Origin: Candolleomyces eurysporus | Taxonomy: Eukaryota; Basidiomycota; Agaricomycetes; Agaricales; Psathyrellaceae | Length of the DNA: 64,000 nt | Assembly: GCA_027579435.1 (NCBI GenBank) | Contig: JANBPK010000749.1 | Coordinates: 171,223 to 235,222, forward strand | Direction: 5' to 3' | Part shown: positions 36,517 through 51,680 of the stretch, one piece after another | Position numbering within the stretch: the stretch's first letter is position 1 | How the letters are laid out: every line of letters starts with the position of its first letter | Made by a program: the position numbers and the translations under genes | Notes under the pieces: generated by a model | What the model was told of the DNA's origin: nothing | The model's database searches: none | What the model saw: only the letters and a program-made list of their open reading frames with translations

Positions 36517-39006
36517 TTGGACTAGGATGGCCGGAGGAATTAACGAAGAATGGCTCGTGTAGCCAGCGGGCAGTCAGGTGATGGGATGGATGGGGCTTCG
36601 AAGCATCGCAAGAAAACCCCTCAACTGGGGGGCCAATCTCAACTCATTGCACACATCATATTTATTTCGCATAGTTAATTTCATGGGTCTCTTTGGGTTT
36701 TTCGTCACTTTGCGTCCGAGTCTCGATGTGAAAAGTCGACATCGGAAGGGCGTCGGGTTTCGCCCCGGCATTTTGAAGGCACGGGTGCCTGACTTTAGCT
36801 CCGGGCCTGCGGCTAGCACCATTAGGCCATAATCATGCTCTCTGTCGATGCTTCGAGAGGCTGGCAGGGGAGTCATTCGCTATTGCAAGAAGTCATACAG
36901 ACCACAAGGGCGACGAATCACAAGGTACACGATACATACCTAATTAGAATCCTGGCCGCAGGCGAATTCGAACGTCCCATGTCATGCGATGCTTGGACGC
37001 CAGGGCGGAGGTAATTGGGTTTACCTTTTTCCCCAAGGCGTCGAGAAAAAAGTATGTTTGCATGGGGCTGTATCTTCCGAAGGTACCGTCGTGGTGTTTT
37101 CATATCGCAATGTTAACGCACTATGGCGATGTTTCAAGGGTAAACGCAATCAGTGATAAAATGTCGAGGTCTTCTAGCGACTTGTGAACTCTGGAAAGGG
37201 ACTTCGAGGGACAATGGCAAGGGTCGACGCGTGGTGTCAATCGATGAGGACCTCCATGGTGATACTTCGTCGAACGTCGAAGTCAGGAGATTCCATCAGT
37301 GATGGTATGAAACGGCGGCTGGCACGGCCATAGAGTAAGAAACAAACAATTGACATCATAGACTTCATTCCGAAAAGCCTCAATGCATTCTCGACGCTGC
37401 TTCCGACATACTGTCGGAGGTGAGACGAGTAAACAGGTAAGATTGGACACCAAGCACGTTCCCTGCGTAGGGCATTGCGTTCCCTTCATCGCAGCCATCG
37501 TGTGACATGGCGAACCATGCGAAGAATCGCATCACTATTGCGAGCCATTGTGTGTTGCTCATCGGCCGTTTACGTCTTGCAAGAGGGTGGGTTACGTGTT
37601 TCAGGGTGTCGAAATGAAATGTTTCTCTTGTGAAGATTTCTCCTACCTCCGAATGACCAGGAAACAGTCTCCATCGGAGAGTCATCGACGGGTCCAGGGT
37701 TTGTGGACCGTTCGTTCCTAGCCATTCAGTTTCAGGCTCATGAGACGTTTGACATTGAATGAGACTCGGGCCAGCATAGTACCAGCAGGCTCGCTATTAC
37801 TGGCTGGTCAAAGCTTGTCATAGAGTGGCGTTTATTTAACTTGCTCCTCCGAAGTCAACGTAATTTCCATTTGGGCCTATGGTACACTGCGTACCAGGAC
37901 AGTTTCGAAACGAGAATCACATAGAATGTAGGGCAACTTTCTAGGCCGGAATATATGACATCGGGATGTATCATCGCTCCCCGGAGCGAACAACCCAGGA
38001 GATCGGCAGCGACGCTCCTGTTGCGGTCCTCAGTTACAATTCCGGCAAACCACAGCGCCCACCTGCGTGTCACAGGCATGTATTAGCGGTCACAGCAGTT
38101 CAGTCGAATATAGAAGTGATTCCAGAATAACGGTAGCTACTCCGAGTTGGCGTGCCAGAAGGGAAAACCCATGACCACGGCGGCAAATGCTAAGGTTTCG
38201 TGCGCTGGGCAATGACGCAGTGGGAAGGTCGTGACCGTGGATAAGGTCCCTCACTCCAGATACACAGATAAAACAAGTAGATCTCGTGGACCCCAAGGAC
38301 GGCGAGAGCCTCGGTCTGCTGATGAGCTGATAATGGAAGAGCATGAAGAGAAGCATAACCCTTCTAGAGTTCATATGTCCGACGAGCCTGAAATAAATGC
38401 GGGGTAAGGAACGCACCAGGGGCCTAATTGACAAGACAAAAGTTACAAAGCAAAGCAGGTGTTCCAGTGGGATATTCTCGAAGACTAATTGCAGCATGGT
38501 TGAATCGAGGCGAACAAAGCGTATAATTTGACGTTATATCAGGTCAGGAGGGCTAGAGGGACCTGGAATTTGCCGTTCCACAGTGTGAAGACAGGACACA
38601 TGTGCCAGGGGCGGGTGACAGACAAAATGGCTGAAGGAAATTCCGCAACAGCAACCCATCCCCATATCCTGATCAGTCTCGACACAAAACTGTCCGCATC
38701 AGGAGAAGGGTGGAAGGCCGGCTTGGCTGAAACCAGTATCCTGATGGGTTTTTTGCGCAGAGCTGTCGCAGAGCAAGTCGAGAAGTTTACAAACAACTTG
38801 AAAGTTGCGACGACCCTGCAAACCAGGATTTGTTTGTCAAACCAGCTTGGCGCAAATATTGATGGCAGGGACGGCACCCGGGCCTAGCTTGTGGCGACTT
38901 GAACCCGAGATCCGTTGTTACACTTGCACAACTCGTGTCTCATGCCTCTACGACGCAAAATAAATCAGGCTGACATAGAAGTGCATTATTATCTCCTCCA
39001 GTACAC
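36517..39006. other. Long intergenic stretch, no supported gene
   Basis: Minus frame 38090-38497 (135 codons, hydrophobic N-half) and overlapping frames at 38528-38887 are the longest, with no recognisable content. GAATTCGAACG at 36962 is B-box-like only. Confidence 0.4.
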
Positions 39007-40515
39007 CTATTTACTGCTTTCAGTGAGTTCCAGCACCCTCTTGACCATCTCCTCGCTCAAACCGAGATATTTGACAGGATCGCATATTTCCTCCAGCTTG
39101 CTTCGACTAATTCCCGCCGCCTGAATCTCAAGATTCTCCGTCAGAAGGTCGACCAAATGCTTGTCCGAACCATCCCCCAATTTCCTGCACTCGTCATAAA
39201 TCAGGTCATGGGCTTTCTGTCGTCCTATGACCGCTCCCAACTTCATCATCACCGCCTCGCTGACGATTGCGCCTCGAGTTATATCAAGGTTTCTCCGCAT
39301 GGCGTCAGGGTGCACCTCGAGCCCTCGAATTAAATCCCTAGTATGCACCAGGGTCGCATGGGTCAAGGTGCAAATCTGGGGTAATACAATCCACTCGATC
39401 TCCCAAGGCCCCGTGCTCCGTTCATGATCCTCCACCATCGCCTCGAAAAGCGACGCAGACAACTGCCTGACCGTACTGGACATCGCCGTGATATAAACAC
39501 TCGATACGGGGTTCCTCTTCTGCGGCATCGTGCTGCTCGACCCTCGATGCGGATAGAACGGCTCAGACACTTCTCCGACTTCAGTTTGCATCAGGAGTTT
39601 GACGTCCATTGCGAATTTGGCACAGGTTGCGGTGACCATTGCGAAGAAAGCGCCCACTTCAGCGATACGATCTCTCTCCGTATGCCAGGCAATCTCGGGA
39701 ATCTGGAGCCCCAGTTCCTCCGCAACCCCCTTCTGCACTTCCATGGCTAGACCCGTATCGGCCAGGGTCGCCAGAGTTCCTACGGCCCCTCCAAATTCCA
39801 GAACCAGCAGGCGGGGTAGTATCTCCGACAAACGTTGCTTATGGCGCTGGAAAGTCGCCAACAAACGAGCCGTCTTGAACCCAAAGGTCATAGGAACAGC
39901 TTGTTGGAGGTTGGAACGTGCCGCCATAGGCGTTGATGCGTGTACGAGACTAACGTCACGCAGCGCAGCAATTATATCGTCCAACGTTTGCTCGACTATC
40001 TTGAGTGTATCACGAAGCTGCAGAATCGTTGCTGTATCTGTGACATCCTAAATAGATAGATAGAAGGGTGTAATTTCTCGTAAGTAAGTGTCAAACTTTT
40101 CATAGAAAATGCGAGATGAATGAAACACTGCCGGTGCCGCTGAGTATCGACTCGGATTGGATCAACTGACCTGCGTAGTGGCTCCCCAATGGACCCATTC
40201 CCCCAGCCCAGGCTCGATCTTATTCACAAGCCCAACAAGCTGTTTCACAAGCGGCAAAACAGGGTACCCAATTTGCTTCGTTTGGACAGCCAACTCCTGC
40301 ATGTCGATCAAGTCGACGCCGCCCCCTTCAAAGCATGTATTTTTAATTGCATCAGCTGCTCTCTCTGGTATGACACCAAGACGGCCTTGGACGACCGCGA
40401 GAGCGGCTTCGAACTGGAGGTACTTCTCCGTGCGCTTGGTATCGGACCAGATGCCAGACGATTCATCCGTCGAGAATATATGGCGGAATACGAGAGAATC
40501 GGTCACGGTGGACAT
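39007..40515 (-). CDS. Fumarase/aspartase-superfamily lyase (3-carboxy-cis,cis-muconate cycloisomerase-like)
   Basis: Model complement(join(39007..40047,40171..40515)), 461 residues. The superfamily signature GSSSTMPQKRNP lies near residue 280, with GEWVHWGATTQ|DVTDTATILQ at the exon junction forming the second conserved region and the SNLQQAVPMTFGFK stretch after it. The N-terminus (FSTDESSGIWSD...KYLQFEAALA) is closest in style to PcaB-type enzymes and adenylosuccinate lyase-like relatives. In basidiomycetes such proteins act in protocatechuate/aromatic breakdown or remain uncharacterised, so the substrate is not settled by sequence alone. Only one intron (123 nt), unusually simple for this window. 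The protein is acidic, with no targeting signal. Confidence 0.85.
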
Positions 40516-41262
40516 GCTTGCCCAGTGCTAGCTGTAAGAAGAATGAGGAAGAAGATGACGACGGTGACGATGACGGTGAGAAGCTAGAATGGAAGCAAGA
40601 AAGGCAAGTGGCGTAGGGTACGTCCTACGATGCTTCTGACCAGTGGCTTCTGACCACCTGCTGCCGTGAGTTCATGTCGATCACGAATGTCAGAAGCTTT
40701 TGCCTCCTTTTGGGGGCAGATCTCACTCGCGCAAAACGAGGGTGCATTTGTGAAGGGTCGAAAGTAACAGGCATCCAGAGTCAAAACATATCAGATTAAA
40801 CTGCCAAAAAGTTACATGTGACGCACGCTAAGTACACGCATCAAATATGTCCAATTACCCCACACACCGTACTAGGATCGAAAAAAAAAAGTCGTTGTCG
40901 TCCGTGTGACGAAAGAGAGATCTGAGAAAGCTAATTTACCCTGCGCTGCGCGTTTAGGCAGCGGTAATCGGGGCAAACGCCGAGATATTATATGGTACCA
41001 ACCAAACAAAACGAAAAGGAAACAAGGAAGGGCAAAAAATGTTGTAATGATGGAGAAATAGCGTGCGCGAACATACCAGGCTTTCGGGTAGGTAGAGCCA
41101 AAAGAGAATATAACGACAGACAAAATAGAAGCAGTCCACGAAAAGGACCTCTGAACCTGAAGAAGGGAACACCATCGACGACATAATGAATGACTGAACC
41201 ACCCCACCATTAAAACCCCAGATTCTCTTCACTGTCCACATGGGTGGGTAACTGGGGGCTTT
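40516..41262. other. Intergenic between lyase and calcineurin genes
   Basis: 3' region of calcineurin A and 5' region of the lyase. An A9-10 run is at about 40880. No further gene. Confidence 0.4.
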
Positions 41263-43689
<2,427 letters not shown>

Positions 43690-44098
43690 TGTTGACCCTA
43701 TGCGAAGGGTGGTCGAGGTAGAGAGGAAAGAGGGTAAAACAAGGGCAAGCGGTGATGGCGTGACAGAAATGGAGCTCAGGTGCCAGCTGCCCTAATCAGA
43801 TCGCGTGGTGGAGGTGCCTTTAGTCCCGCCTACCGTATGATTTCCGTAACAAATCCTGCAAATATTCCGTTACAGCATTATAGCTTATCTACTTACAGCT
43901 CTACGGAGCTTGGCTCTTGCGATTGACCGCACAGGTAAAGCTGTAGACGACACAGGTTATGCTAAATCTCTAGATTGGGGGCAGTACTGTGAGTTGTCGT
44001 CGCAACGTCGCTAATATTCGCTTCGGGGGGTGATCATCACTTGCGGATGGTCCGGGTGCGTGTAAGTGGAATAAATTATGTGCAGCACTCTATAAGGG
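43690..44098. other. Intergenic between calcineurin A and UNC50
   Basis: 409 bp, presumed calcineurin promoter and UNC50 3' UTR. No further feature seen. Confidence 0.4.
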
Positions 44099-45175
44099 TC
44101 ATCTAAAGTATACTGCGAGTACATGTTTTGGCACATTGAATCCCAGAAGTGAGACGATGTAAGCTGTGAAGAATGGCAGCAACGGTGATAGCAGCAGCTG
44201 CGAGCGGATGAGGAACGGCAGAGCTAATCGACGGGTGAGTACTTCGTACGATGCGAACGAACGATTGCGCTCACCATTAAAGCCAAGGTAGATGCCGTAT
44301 GTATATTGCGCGAAACTAAGCAATGGATCAGCAATTATAATTAGGGTGGGGAGGACTCAATGACTTACGCTATGAGATAGAGCGTGTTGCCCACCCACAA
44401 GCACACCCAGTTGTCCTTGAGAATAATCGGAAGGAGGAACAATTGCGCTAGATAAAGAGTGAGGTATAAGGGGAAGAAGGCATTGGTATGAACGTCAAAC
44501 GCATAGGCCCATTCGACGAAAGAGTCCGCTGGCGTTGAATGTGAGGGTGGTGACAGCAACAGCTTGTTGGCGGTGAACCACAGCAAAGTCGCGATAATAA
44601 ATCCGGAGAGGAGGAAATCGCGCAGTATCATAGTGACGGCAAGGACGAGCATTTCAAGGATGTTGTATGAGTAAACGACTCCCCACGCGATTGCAGATAC
44701 TTGGAGGATTCGCCATGTGAATATCGCTTCACGAAAGAGCATTGTGGTTCCACATACCTCCGAGACAAGCTGCAATGAGAACCAGAATTGCTGGGTCGTC
44801 TCGCGCCCAAGTATTCTTGGTTTCTGGTGGCAACAACATTGAGACGGTTTCACGAGATATTCATGGATTGATACGAACGCTTGTGGAAATACACGTTTCG
44901 ATACCTGATATTTACTATCAGAGACTGAACAGGTCTACAAATTGAAGGTACATACACTCTTCGTGGAGCCAAGCAGAGGTATGTCAACTGCCATGCAGCC
45001 AATTCAAAGTCCTGTCCAACGCTTTAGCGCTGTGCGGATTTCATGAGCAATTAAGACGCACCATTTGTTGGAAGCGATGAAGTCTTTTGAATATCATGGG
45101 TATTTTGAATGCTGAGCTGCGACCAGACAACCCGCCATCCTCCACCGAGTAATTTGCGTTAGCTGGGAGAACCAT
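44099..45175 (-). CDS. GMH1: UNC-50/GMH1-family Golgi membrane protein
   Basis: Model complement(join(44099..44223,44275..44315,44369..44699,44758..44823,44879..44904,44956..45011,45062..45175)), 252 residues. The family order is clear: FELAAWQLTYLCLAPRRVYRN, then KNTWARDDPAILVL, then VEWAYAFDVHTNAFFPLYL, then WVCLWVGNTLYLIA and the Y-x-Y-G-I-Y-L-G-F-N-A-L-P-F end. Five or so hydrophobic spans fit a polytopic Golgi/ER membrane protein; yeast Gmh1 interacts with Arf exchange factors. The short exon (26 nt, 44879-44904) is supported by the RVYRNVYFHK match across two junctions. Divergent from the WW-domain gene with 277 bp between the starts. Confidence 0.9.
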
Positions 45176-45452
45176 GACCGGTTTCGCGAAGTTGGATCGT
45201 CGAAGTATAGCCAGTTTATGAGATAGAATACAAGTGGCGGTATCGCGCCTGCTTGGAGAGCGTCCAGAGCTAACTGGAGGCCAGTGGAGAGATTGAATAG
45301 GGAATGACCGCTGCCATCATCGAGACCCGTGTCACTGGGCCGTCGGGATTGTCCGGATTAAATCGGAGCTTGAAAGTAGTGCTGCGAGCTCCTAAGCGCC
45401 CACGACTTTCTCCCTTCGTCCTTCACAGCAAATCTCTGCCCTCTTCGCGGCC

Positions 45453-48400
45453 ATGGCCGACGTCGAAAACGAAGTCCTGGACTGGGAGAACGAGGACGAC
45501 GAACAGCAGCACCAGAATGGCGGCACCAACACCCAGAACTCGTTCGACGACGACGCTGACGATGCAGTTTCCTTGGGAGACGAGGAAGAGATGGCCGTAT
45601 ATCCCCAAGAGGATCCAGTCGAGCCAGTCTCGGTGACAAGACCTCCTCAAGATCAGGAGATTAGGTCTAGGTCTCGAGAAAGACGCGCGATGTCGACTTC
45701 GAGGCCCTCGAGCAGGAACGTGGATCCACCCAGTGGCGACAGATACGAAAGGGAGTTTTCTGGGCACCGCCAAAGAGCCAGAAGAGGCTCCTCTCCACGG
45801 CGGCGTGCACCTCCTCCAGTATCCAACAGATTAACTCACGCATTACCGCCCAAACCTGTTGTCGCCGCAGTAGCCCCTCCACCATCCACAGCGCGTGCTA
45901 CAAGCATGAAGGCGGCCCATAATCGACCCCCTGGATCGGACACCATATCGGCCAACGACATGTCACCTGGATCGCCTACGCCACACTCGTCCACTTGGCT
46001 CGATTGGGAGACCCGGTTTTCAAGTAAAGGAGAAAAATACTACTACAACAAGGCCACTTTCGAGTCCACCTGGGAGACACCCGCCGAGTACCGCCCCTTT
46101 CCGACGAATGGACGAGACTCTATCAGCAGCGACGGTCGACAGGCAATACAAAATGTACCAGCGCACAGTTTCCGATCAAGCACCTCACCATCTGACATGG
46201 CTTCGCAGGACCCGCCCTCGAGAAGGCATCAGCCTGAGGATTCAGCAAGACCTTCCCGCAACGCTCGATCGGACCCTATATCCGAAGAAGATCGTTATTA
46301 TAGGCCAAAGGAGACCGCGAAACGTGGGGAAGACAGGGCTGAGGAGAGCTATTCTCGTGACTCACGACGGGAGCATGCAGTGGCCCCGTCTGCACCTGGG
46401 ACCCAGTCGAGGTCCAGAGCCAAGGCTCGGTCGCCTTCTCCTCCAAGTCAAGAATCGTACTATCGTGACCGTCCTCGGGATCATGAACGAAGCTCTAACC
46501 GTGATCCCGAGCCCTCGCAAAGGGACAGGATTGGCGTTACTAATAGCGCACCCCATGAACAGAGAGGCCGCCCTCGCGGTGATTCTGGGCGAGTATCGCG
46601 ACAAGCAGATATGGACACGTACATCCCTTCGGAGGACAGAACTCGTCCGCCCGCTCCACGCAGGCAAAGTAGCCCCCCTCGACATCCACGCGCAGAGTCA
46701 CCGGAACGTCTTTCGCGAAACCAACCCATATCCGCACCCAGTACGTTGTCAGCCTCCTGCCATCATCTCCGCGTTCGTGTACGCAGTGCGCCTGGGAGCA
46801 CGGACTCCCAGCCTTCCCTCCGAGCCTGGTCGAGGCCGTGTGCAGACGACTGTCGTTCAGCTTCATATACATATCGACTGCAGCCCTGCCTGCAATTGCC
46901 ATCCCATCCTCCCCCGACTCGAGGACCCCTCCCCTGGCTTCACCATTTTATTCATCCTTCTAACTATATCCCGTGGCAAACTTTCTCATTGCAATTCTCT
47001 CTCCTCGTTTCTGTCTTTTAGGGCGCAGATCTTCTCCGCCGCCGCCACTGCCACCACCTCCAGCATCCGCCCCTCTCCCACCCACGAACTCACGAAGTAC
47101 CGATAGAAGACCCGCCGAACCCTCTCGGCCGTCGTCGAACTCGCTGCCGCTGCCGTTAGGACCTAAATCTCGCGATCGTGGCGAACCGATAATTGTTTCT
47201 CTTCCAACAGGGCCAGCGGCTTCGAAGTTCTCTCGATACACGGACCCGAGACCGGAATTTGTTGATATTATCTATCCCGACCAGCCCAATTACGCTCGAC
47301 TTCGTGATCATATTCGAAGCAAGGATCCTGCAAATCCCCAGACGTCCCGAACAAAACAGGTAGGGATTTTCCCCTATTCATTCCATATCTGTTCTGGATG
47401 TTTACGTTCATTCTCAGGTCACCGAAAGTCGCGAGCGTTCTTCAGGAAACCTGGGCCCTCCGCCACGAGAACCGGTTCAGCCGTCGCGTAAACCTGCCCT
47501 TGAACGTACGTGCAATGTTGTTGATCTTTTCTCTCCAAGAGTCGCTTATTTTTGTATAGGCGGTGCTTATCCGAGCTCCAAAGAGCCTTCTCGCTCGCAA
47601 GAGTCCAGAGCCGACGATCAACGTCCCTCTCCAGGCGATGATAGATCCAGAGAAGCTCTCACACGCCGTGCTTCAGTAACCTTGCGGCACAACGACATCC
47701 GGCCCACTGAACGTGATGAAGTCCCTGTTTATCGAACGCGTTCGCCAGACCGCCCTATTCCAAGGTCCCCGACCTCGGAATACTTTCATCCGCTGGTGAA
47801 GGAGCAGAAGGCGCGAGCTGCTGCTAAACGCGAGAGGCGTGCCGAACTTGAAGCTGAGAGGGCACAGAGAGCAGGAGGCGGACCAGGAGGAACAGGATCG
47901 TCTTCGAGGGCCCAAGACGCTGACCCAGAAGACGTGTATAATTCACGGTCATCGAGGGGCANGGGATGCACCGCCGCCACCTCCTGAACCGGCGAGGAAC
48001 AGCTATAGAGGGGAGCCTGAGGTCGAACGAGAGTCACGGCGCGAGGCTGTTTCTTCCAATGAACGTGGGCGAGAGGTATGTGTATTCTTCGTATTTGATC
48101 TGGATTCAACTGATGATTTGGTGGCGTTTGCAGCGTCGTGAGCCATCTCCCAAGAAGAATGGCAAGAAGGAATCAGCGCGAAAATTGGTCAGCGGGACGA
48201 ATAATACCCCTCTTGGGAGGCATCGGTTCTCGGCTCCTCCTCCGCCAGTTCAAAATAGCGGGCATGCACCGTCGATCTCGCCTGTGCAAAGTGCCAAGCC
48301 CCTTCCTCTGGTCAACAGCTACGACTATCCAGACTATCCAGACTATCCGGATAGGTCGAGGGACCCCGTGATAGATACTCGGAGAGAGAGCTATGACAGG

Positions 48401-49791
48401 GTATGTGGNTTTTTGTTTTGTGTGGGCGCAAATGTTGACTTGTGCGTTCTGTCCAGCCTTCTGATGCTCCGCGATATTCTGAGCGATCTCGCGAACCTCG
48501 TTATGAAAGCCCACCTCGCACGTCGCGAAGAGCGAGTCCAGTAAGCCCTTCATCGCCGCCTCTCATCGAGGACATCTGGCTGACAATTATCAAGCCTTCG
48601 CAGGACTTTACTTCTCGTGTCTCCGATCCTCACTCTATGCCTCCTCATATGGCCAGTGCAGGCCGGGAGCGCGAGTCGAGGGGCGAACCTCGTTCTCGAG
48701 TACGTGATAAACTGTCTTTCTTTTCTGTCCAATGCTGATTGTGATCGCAGCGAGACCGAGGTCGCGATAGAACTCCTTCACCCAGGCGAGGCCCCCCAAC
48801 CGAGTCGAGGAGCCTGCCCAATTTACCCCAAAAACCTCGGCCTTCGACTCCAATCGACACTAGGCTTGAACGTCAGAGTGGGAGCTGGAAATCGGATGCT
48901 GGACGACGGGGTCCAGATGTTATGGTTATTGATGTCGACCGGTACACCCCACCGACGGACAGGCTGAAGGATTCGTTGAGGGTTTCGTCACACTCGCAGA
49001 GCAGCCACACGAGAGACCCTCCCCCTGTGAAGAATTTGCACCCGTCGTTGCCTCCACCTCCGATTGTGCACCCACTCCCCCAGAAACCGGTGTTGGACAG
49101 GCGAGAGCAGCAACAGCCACTAGCACATAGCGAAACACACCCTTCCTCCTCCGCTGCTAGTCACATTCACTCCTCTTCGTGGGACGGTCGGTCGGAACGT
49201 CGTCCTAGTCGATGGGACGCTCCTCTGCAACCAACGGCGAATTCGACAACTGCTTCGTCCCCCGATGTGGATATGACTGGAAGTCAGCTGGCGCCTGTGT
49301 CGCCTGGCACGTCGAAGAAGCTGTTGAATGAGATCACACCTCCCAGGCTTAGACGACCGGATCCTGACCGTCGTATGCAAGTAGACCCACCTTCGCAGGG
49401 CAGTTCGGGTCCCTCTGGGTCCGGGTATGTTGGATCGAGGAGAGAACCTGATCAGGATGTGCGAATGGATAGGGATAGTGATAGGGAGAGAGGTGGTGAT
49501 AGGGATGGTGATCGTGCACATCGAGAAAGAGGAGGCGTTGAAAGGAATGATCACCTGGTCGCACCGGTGATGATGCGTTCGAATTCGCTGTTGGATCGGC
49601 TTACCGATGCCCCCCTTCCACCTCCTCTTCGTGATCGAGTTTCCGTTCCGTCTAAACGGGACCGGGATGAGATGGGTGGTGGGAGGTTCGATTCTTCGTA
49701 TGATTTGGATGATGTGCATGAGGTTGGGAGCAAGAGGAGGAGGAAGGGGGCTGGGAGATCGAGGAGGGCTGGGAACGCCAAACGTTCTTGA
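45453..49791 (+). CDS. Large WW-domain, Arg/Ser/Pro-rich nuclear-type protein
   Basis: Model join(45453..46740,47022..47359,47418..47505,47560..48075,48134..48400,48457..48699,48751..49791), 1259 residues if the N at 47962 is dropped, which is required for the frame. One WW domain (about 181-211) has both tryptophans (WLDWETRF ... STWETP) and a YYYN core. The rest is low-complexity: RS/RE/SP-rich blocks, a poly-Pro stretch after the first intron, a charged coil (KEQKARAAAKRERRAELEAE), a DYP triplet repeat, and a basic C-terminal tail (KRRRKGAGRSRR), likely a nuclear signal. Composition suits an RNA-processing or transcription-associated scaffold that binds Pro-rich ligands; function is inference. 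Intron 1 is long (281 nt). A broken copy of exons 4-6 lies at 57.66-58.52 kb. Confidence 0.8.
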
Positions 49792-50205
49792 AGATTTAGA
49801 GTCTTTTTTGACGGTTTCTTGATCATGTTTTCGTTCCTGCTGGTAGTTTGGCATTGTCCGTTGGTATGTTCTCATTGCTTTCCTAGCTCTTTGTCGTCCC
49901 TCACCCTGCTCTTCGATTTTTTCTTCGTTCATTGACATGTCGGCGTATTCTTCTCCATGTAGTCCATCTCGCATTTGTTGTACATCTTAATCTATTTTCT
50001 GTGGCACTTTGTTACGGTCAGAGCTGGGTATCTCCATAACTTATATACCCGTTCAGTGGCGCAACCCAACTGTTGCAGCCATGAAGACTGCAACAATTGC
50101 TCGTATTGGGCCTGCAGATATTTCGTATAGTCAAATAAATTAGAAGGGTAATCATCGATACATAGGATATGATTCAAGCTGTCTTCGTTAGTCGGATTCT
50201 TATCT
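49792..50205. other. 3' flank of the WW gene
   Basis: About 0.4 kb between the WW gene stop and the 3' end of the aquaglyceroporin remnant. T-rich; no gene. Confidence 0.4.
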
Positions 50206-50620
50206 TTTTATACTGGCACTTCATCGGCCCCGGGTCCCCCGGGCATATTCTTTCGTGAAGCTGGGGCCATTCCTGGTTCGAACACATGCCTAAGTGAAAT
50301 TTATTAGCATGAATACAATGGCACACCTGACTCGGACTGGCGGTACTTACTTATCCTTTAGAAGACCATCGTTTCCAGTATACAGGAAAAGGTCATAAAC
50401 AATGCTCGCAATTTGTGCTCCGAGGATCGGGGCTATAATAGGTCACCAAAGCCAATATTGACTAGAGGGGACATGCTCTTCAGTGGGATGGGATCACATC
50501 TAAGGAGGAGAGGCGCTCACTTTCTGTAATTCCAGACCATGGTACCATATCCTGCTGCAGCGGTTAGGAGACGAGGGCCAAGATCACGAGCGGGATTTAT
50601 GGCATAAGCTGGGATGCGGA
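50206..50620 (-). pseudogene. Aquaglyceroporin (MIP family) pseudogene, 3' part
   Basis: Reverse strand reads [22 protein letters not shown] with the second NPA box and the aquaglyceroporin Asp (NPARD), in about 50522-50616. A GTGAGC donor follows, then QYWLW-stop-PIIAPILGA, where the TGA at about 50445 replaces the usual Cys/Trp codon, then VYDLFLYTGNDGLLKDK to 50351. A last exon (about 50206-50291) ends HVFEPG...GADEVPV and stop. Splice sites are intact but the in-frame TGA truncates the product inside the last membrane region. The first NPA box and five N-terminal helices are not visible upstream to 51.2 kb. The remnant is recent enough that its tail still reads cleanly. Confidence 0.7.
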
Positions 50621-51225
50621 ACCGTCAGAATAATGAAACTTTGAGTAACTGATTGGCGGGATGGGAGCAACGAAACTTTCAACGCCATGCCCGACCTGCG
50701 ACTGCTGAGTACCTGGTGCAGTACAAATATCTTTGGACATCTTTCGTTGCCGAAGGGCTCGAAAACGCTCAATGGCGCTTTACTCTGGCGGCCAAACGGC
50801 AAACGGTGAGATATATATCGATGCCGGTCTACTACCTATAAAGAAACGGCTGCAACAAATGGAGAATGTGCTTGACAATCATTAGTCCGTTCCTCCGGCA
50901 TTGCCATGAGTGCTACTCGGTCACCTGCTCCTGAACAGCCTTCTCCGTTGTGTTACACCCAACCCGGACCATTTCCGCGTATTGGTATCATCTTCCAGTG
51001 GACTTGTATTGCTTTACAACAGGCCCCTGCTAGATCAATCTGCCCAACTTGGCATTAAATGAGGTCTCACAGTATCTCAATCGTAGGTTGCGAGCTTTCG
51101 AGAATGCTTGGTATATGCACTCGACCTCGCCTTCTAGCATAAAGGCTCCAAGTCGCATGCTGCATATCATCGACGAGGCTATGAGAATGAGCATTTTTCC
51201 TCTGGGGATTCGCGCGTGGGTCAAC
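50621..51225. other. Decayed upstream region of the aquaglyceroporin remnant
   Basis: Expected position of the missing 5' exons. I see no MIP-like helices in any minus-strand frame, so the 5' half is deleted or unrecognisable. Confidence 0.4.
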
Positions 51226-51680
51226 CACTCTTTATATACCCCCAATCTTCCTAGGGATGTGTATCAGCGTACAAGAAGTAGGCAGGGTGATGTTGAGTTG
51301 TCTGACAGAGCACCAGGAAGCAAGCTAGCTGAACAACTGGGCACCCTGGACTCGTGCATGTCGACAACGAGCCTGATGAGGCAGAGTTTCCCTTGCCGGG
51401 AGCACAGGACACACGCCTTGGCTAAGTAGGCTCAGCAAATGTAGACGCAGATCGGCAGGGAGGATAGGACATACTTAGTGGTCACAAGGGGATCGGAGTT
51501 TCGGGATCGTAAAGATTGGCGGTACCGTCTGGGACAAACAATGGTGTCGAGCGATCGACCATCTCAGCATCTTGCTCAACGATGACCACATGCCAGATTC
51601 ATCTTACTCTCGTAGACGCCGTTCCTCGTCATAGTCGCCATCCAGCCCTCTCAATTCGGAGGTCATTGCTCGTTTGGAAT
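51226..51680. repeat. Promoter-like duplicated segment, copy A
   Basis: Starts with TTTATATACCCCC (51231-51243; a TATA-like GGGTATATAAA on the minus strand) and continues through GTTGAGTTGTCTGACAGA, CACCAGGAAGCA and CTGGGCACCCT to CATCCAGCCCTCTCA. The same order is found at 57331-57660. Copy A has extra sequence at about 51420-51490. Non-coding in both copies. Confidence 0.75.

Noticed and set aside
36955..36975. GTTCGAATTC on the minus strand
   Set aside because: B-box-like only; flanks do not fold into a tRNA.
46108..47106. 332-codon + frame overlapping the WW gene
   Set aside because: It is the out-of-phase shadow of Arg/Ser-rich codons; the WW frame has the domain and the splice-linked exons.
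48360..48420. N at 48409 as a coding lesion in the WW gene
   Set aside because: It lies in an intron after the GTATGT donor at 48401.
49120..49974. 284-codon minus-strand frame opposite the WW gene C-terminus
   Set aside because: Antisense of low-complexity coding sequence; His/Ile/Pro-rich composition with no domain.
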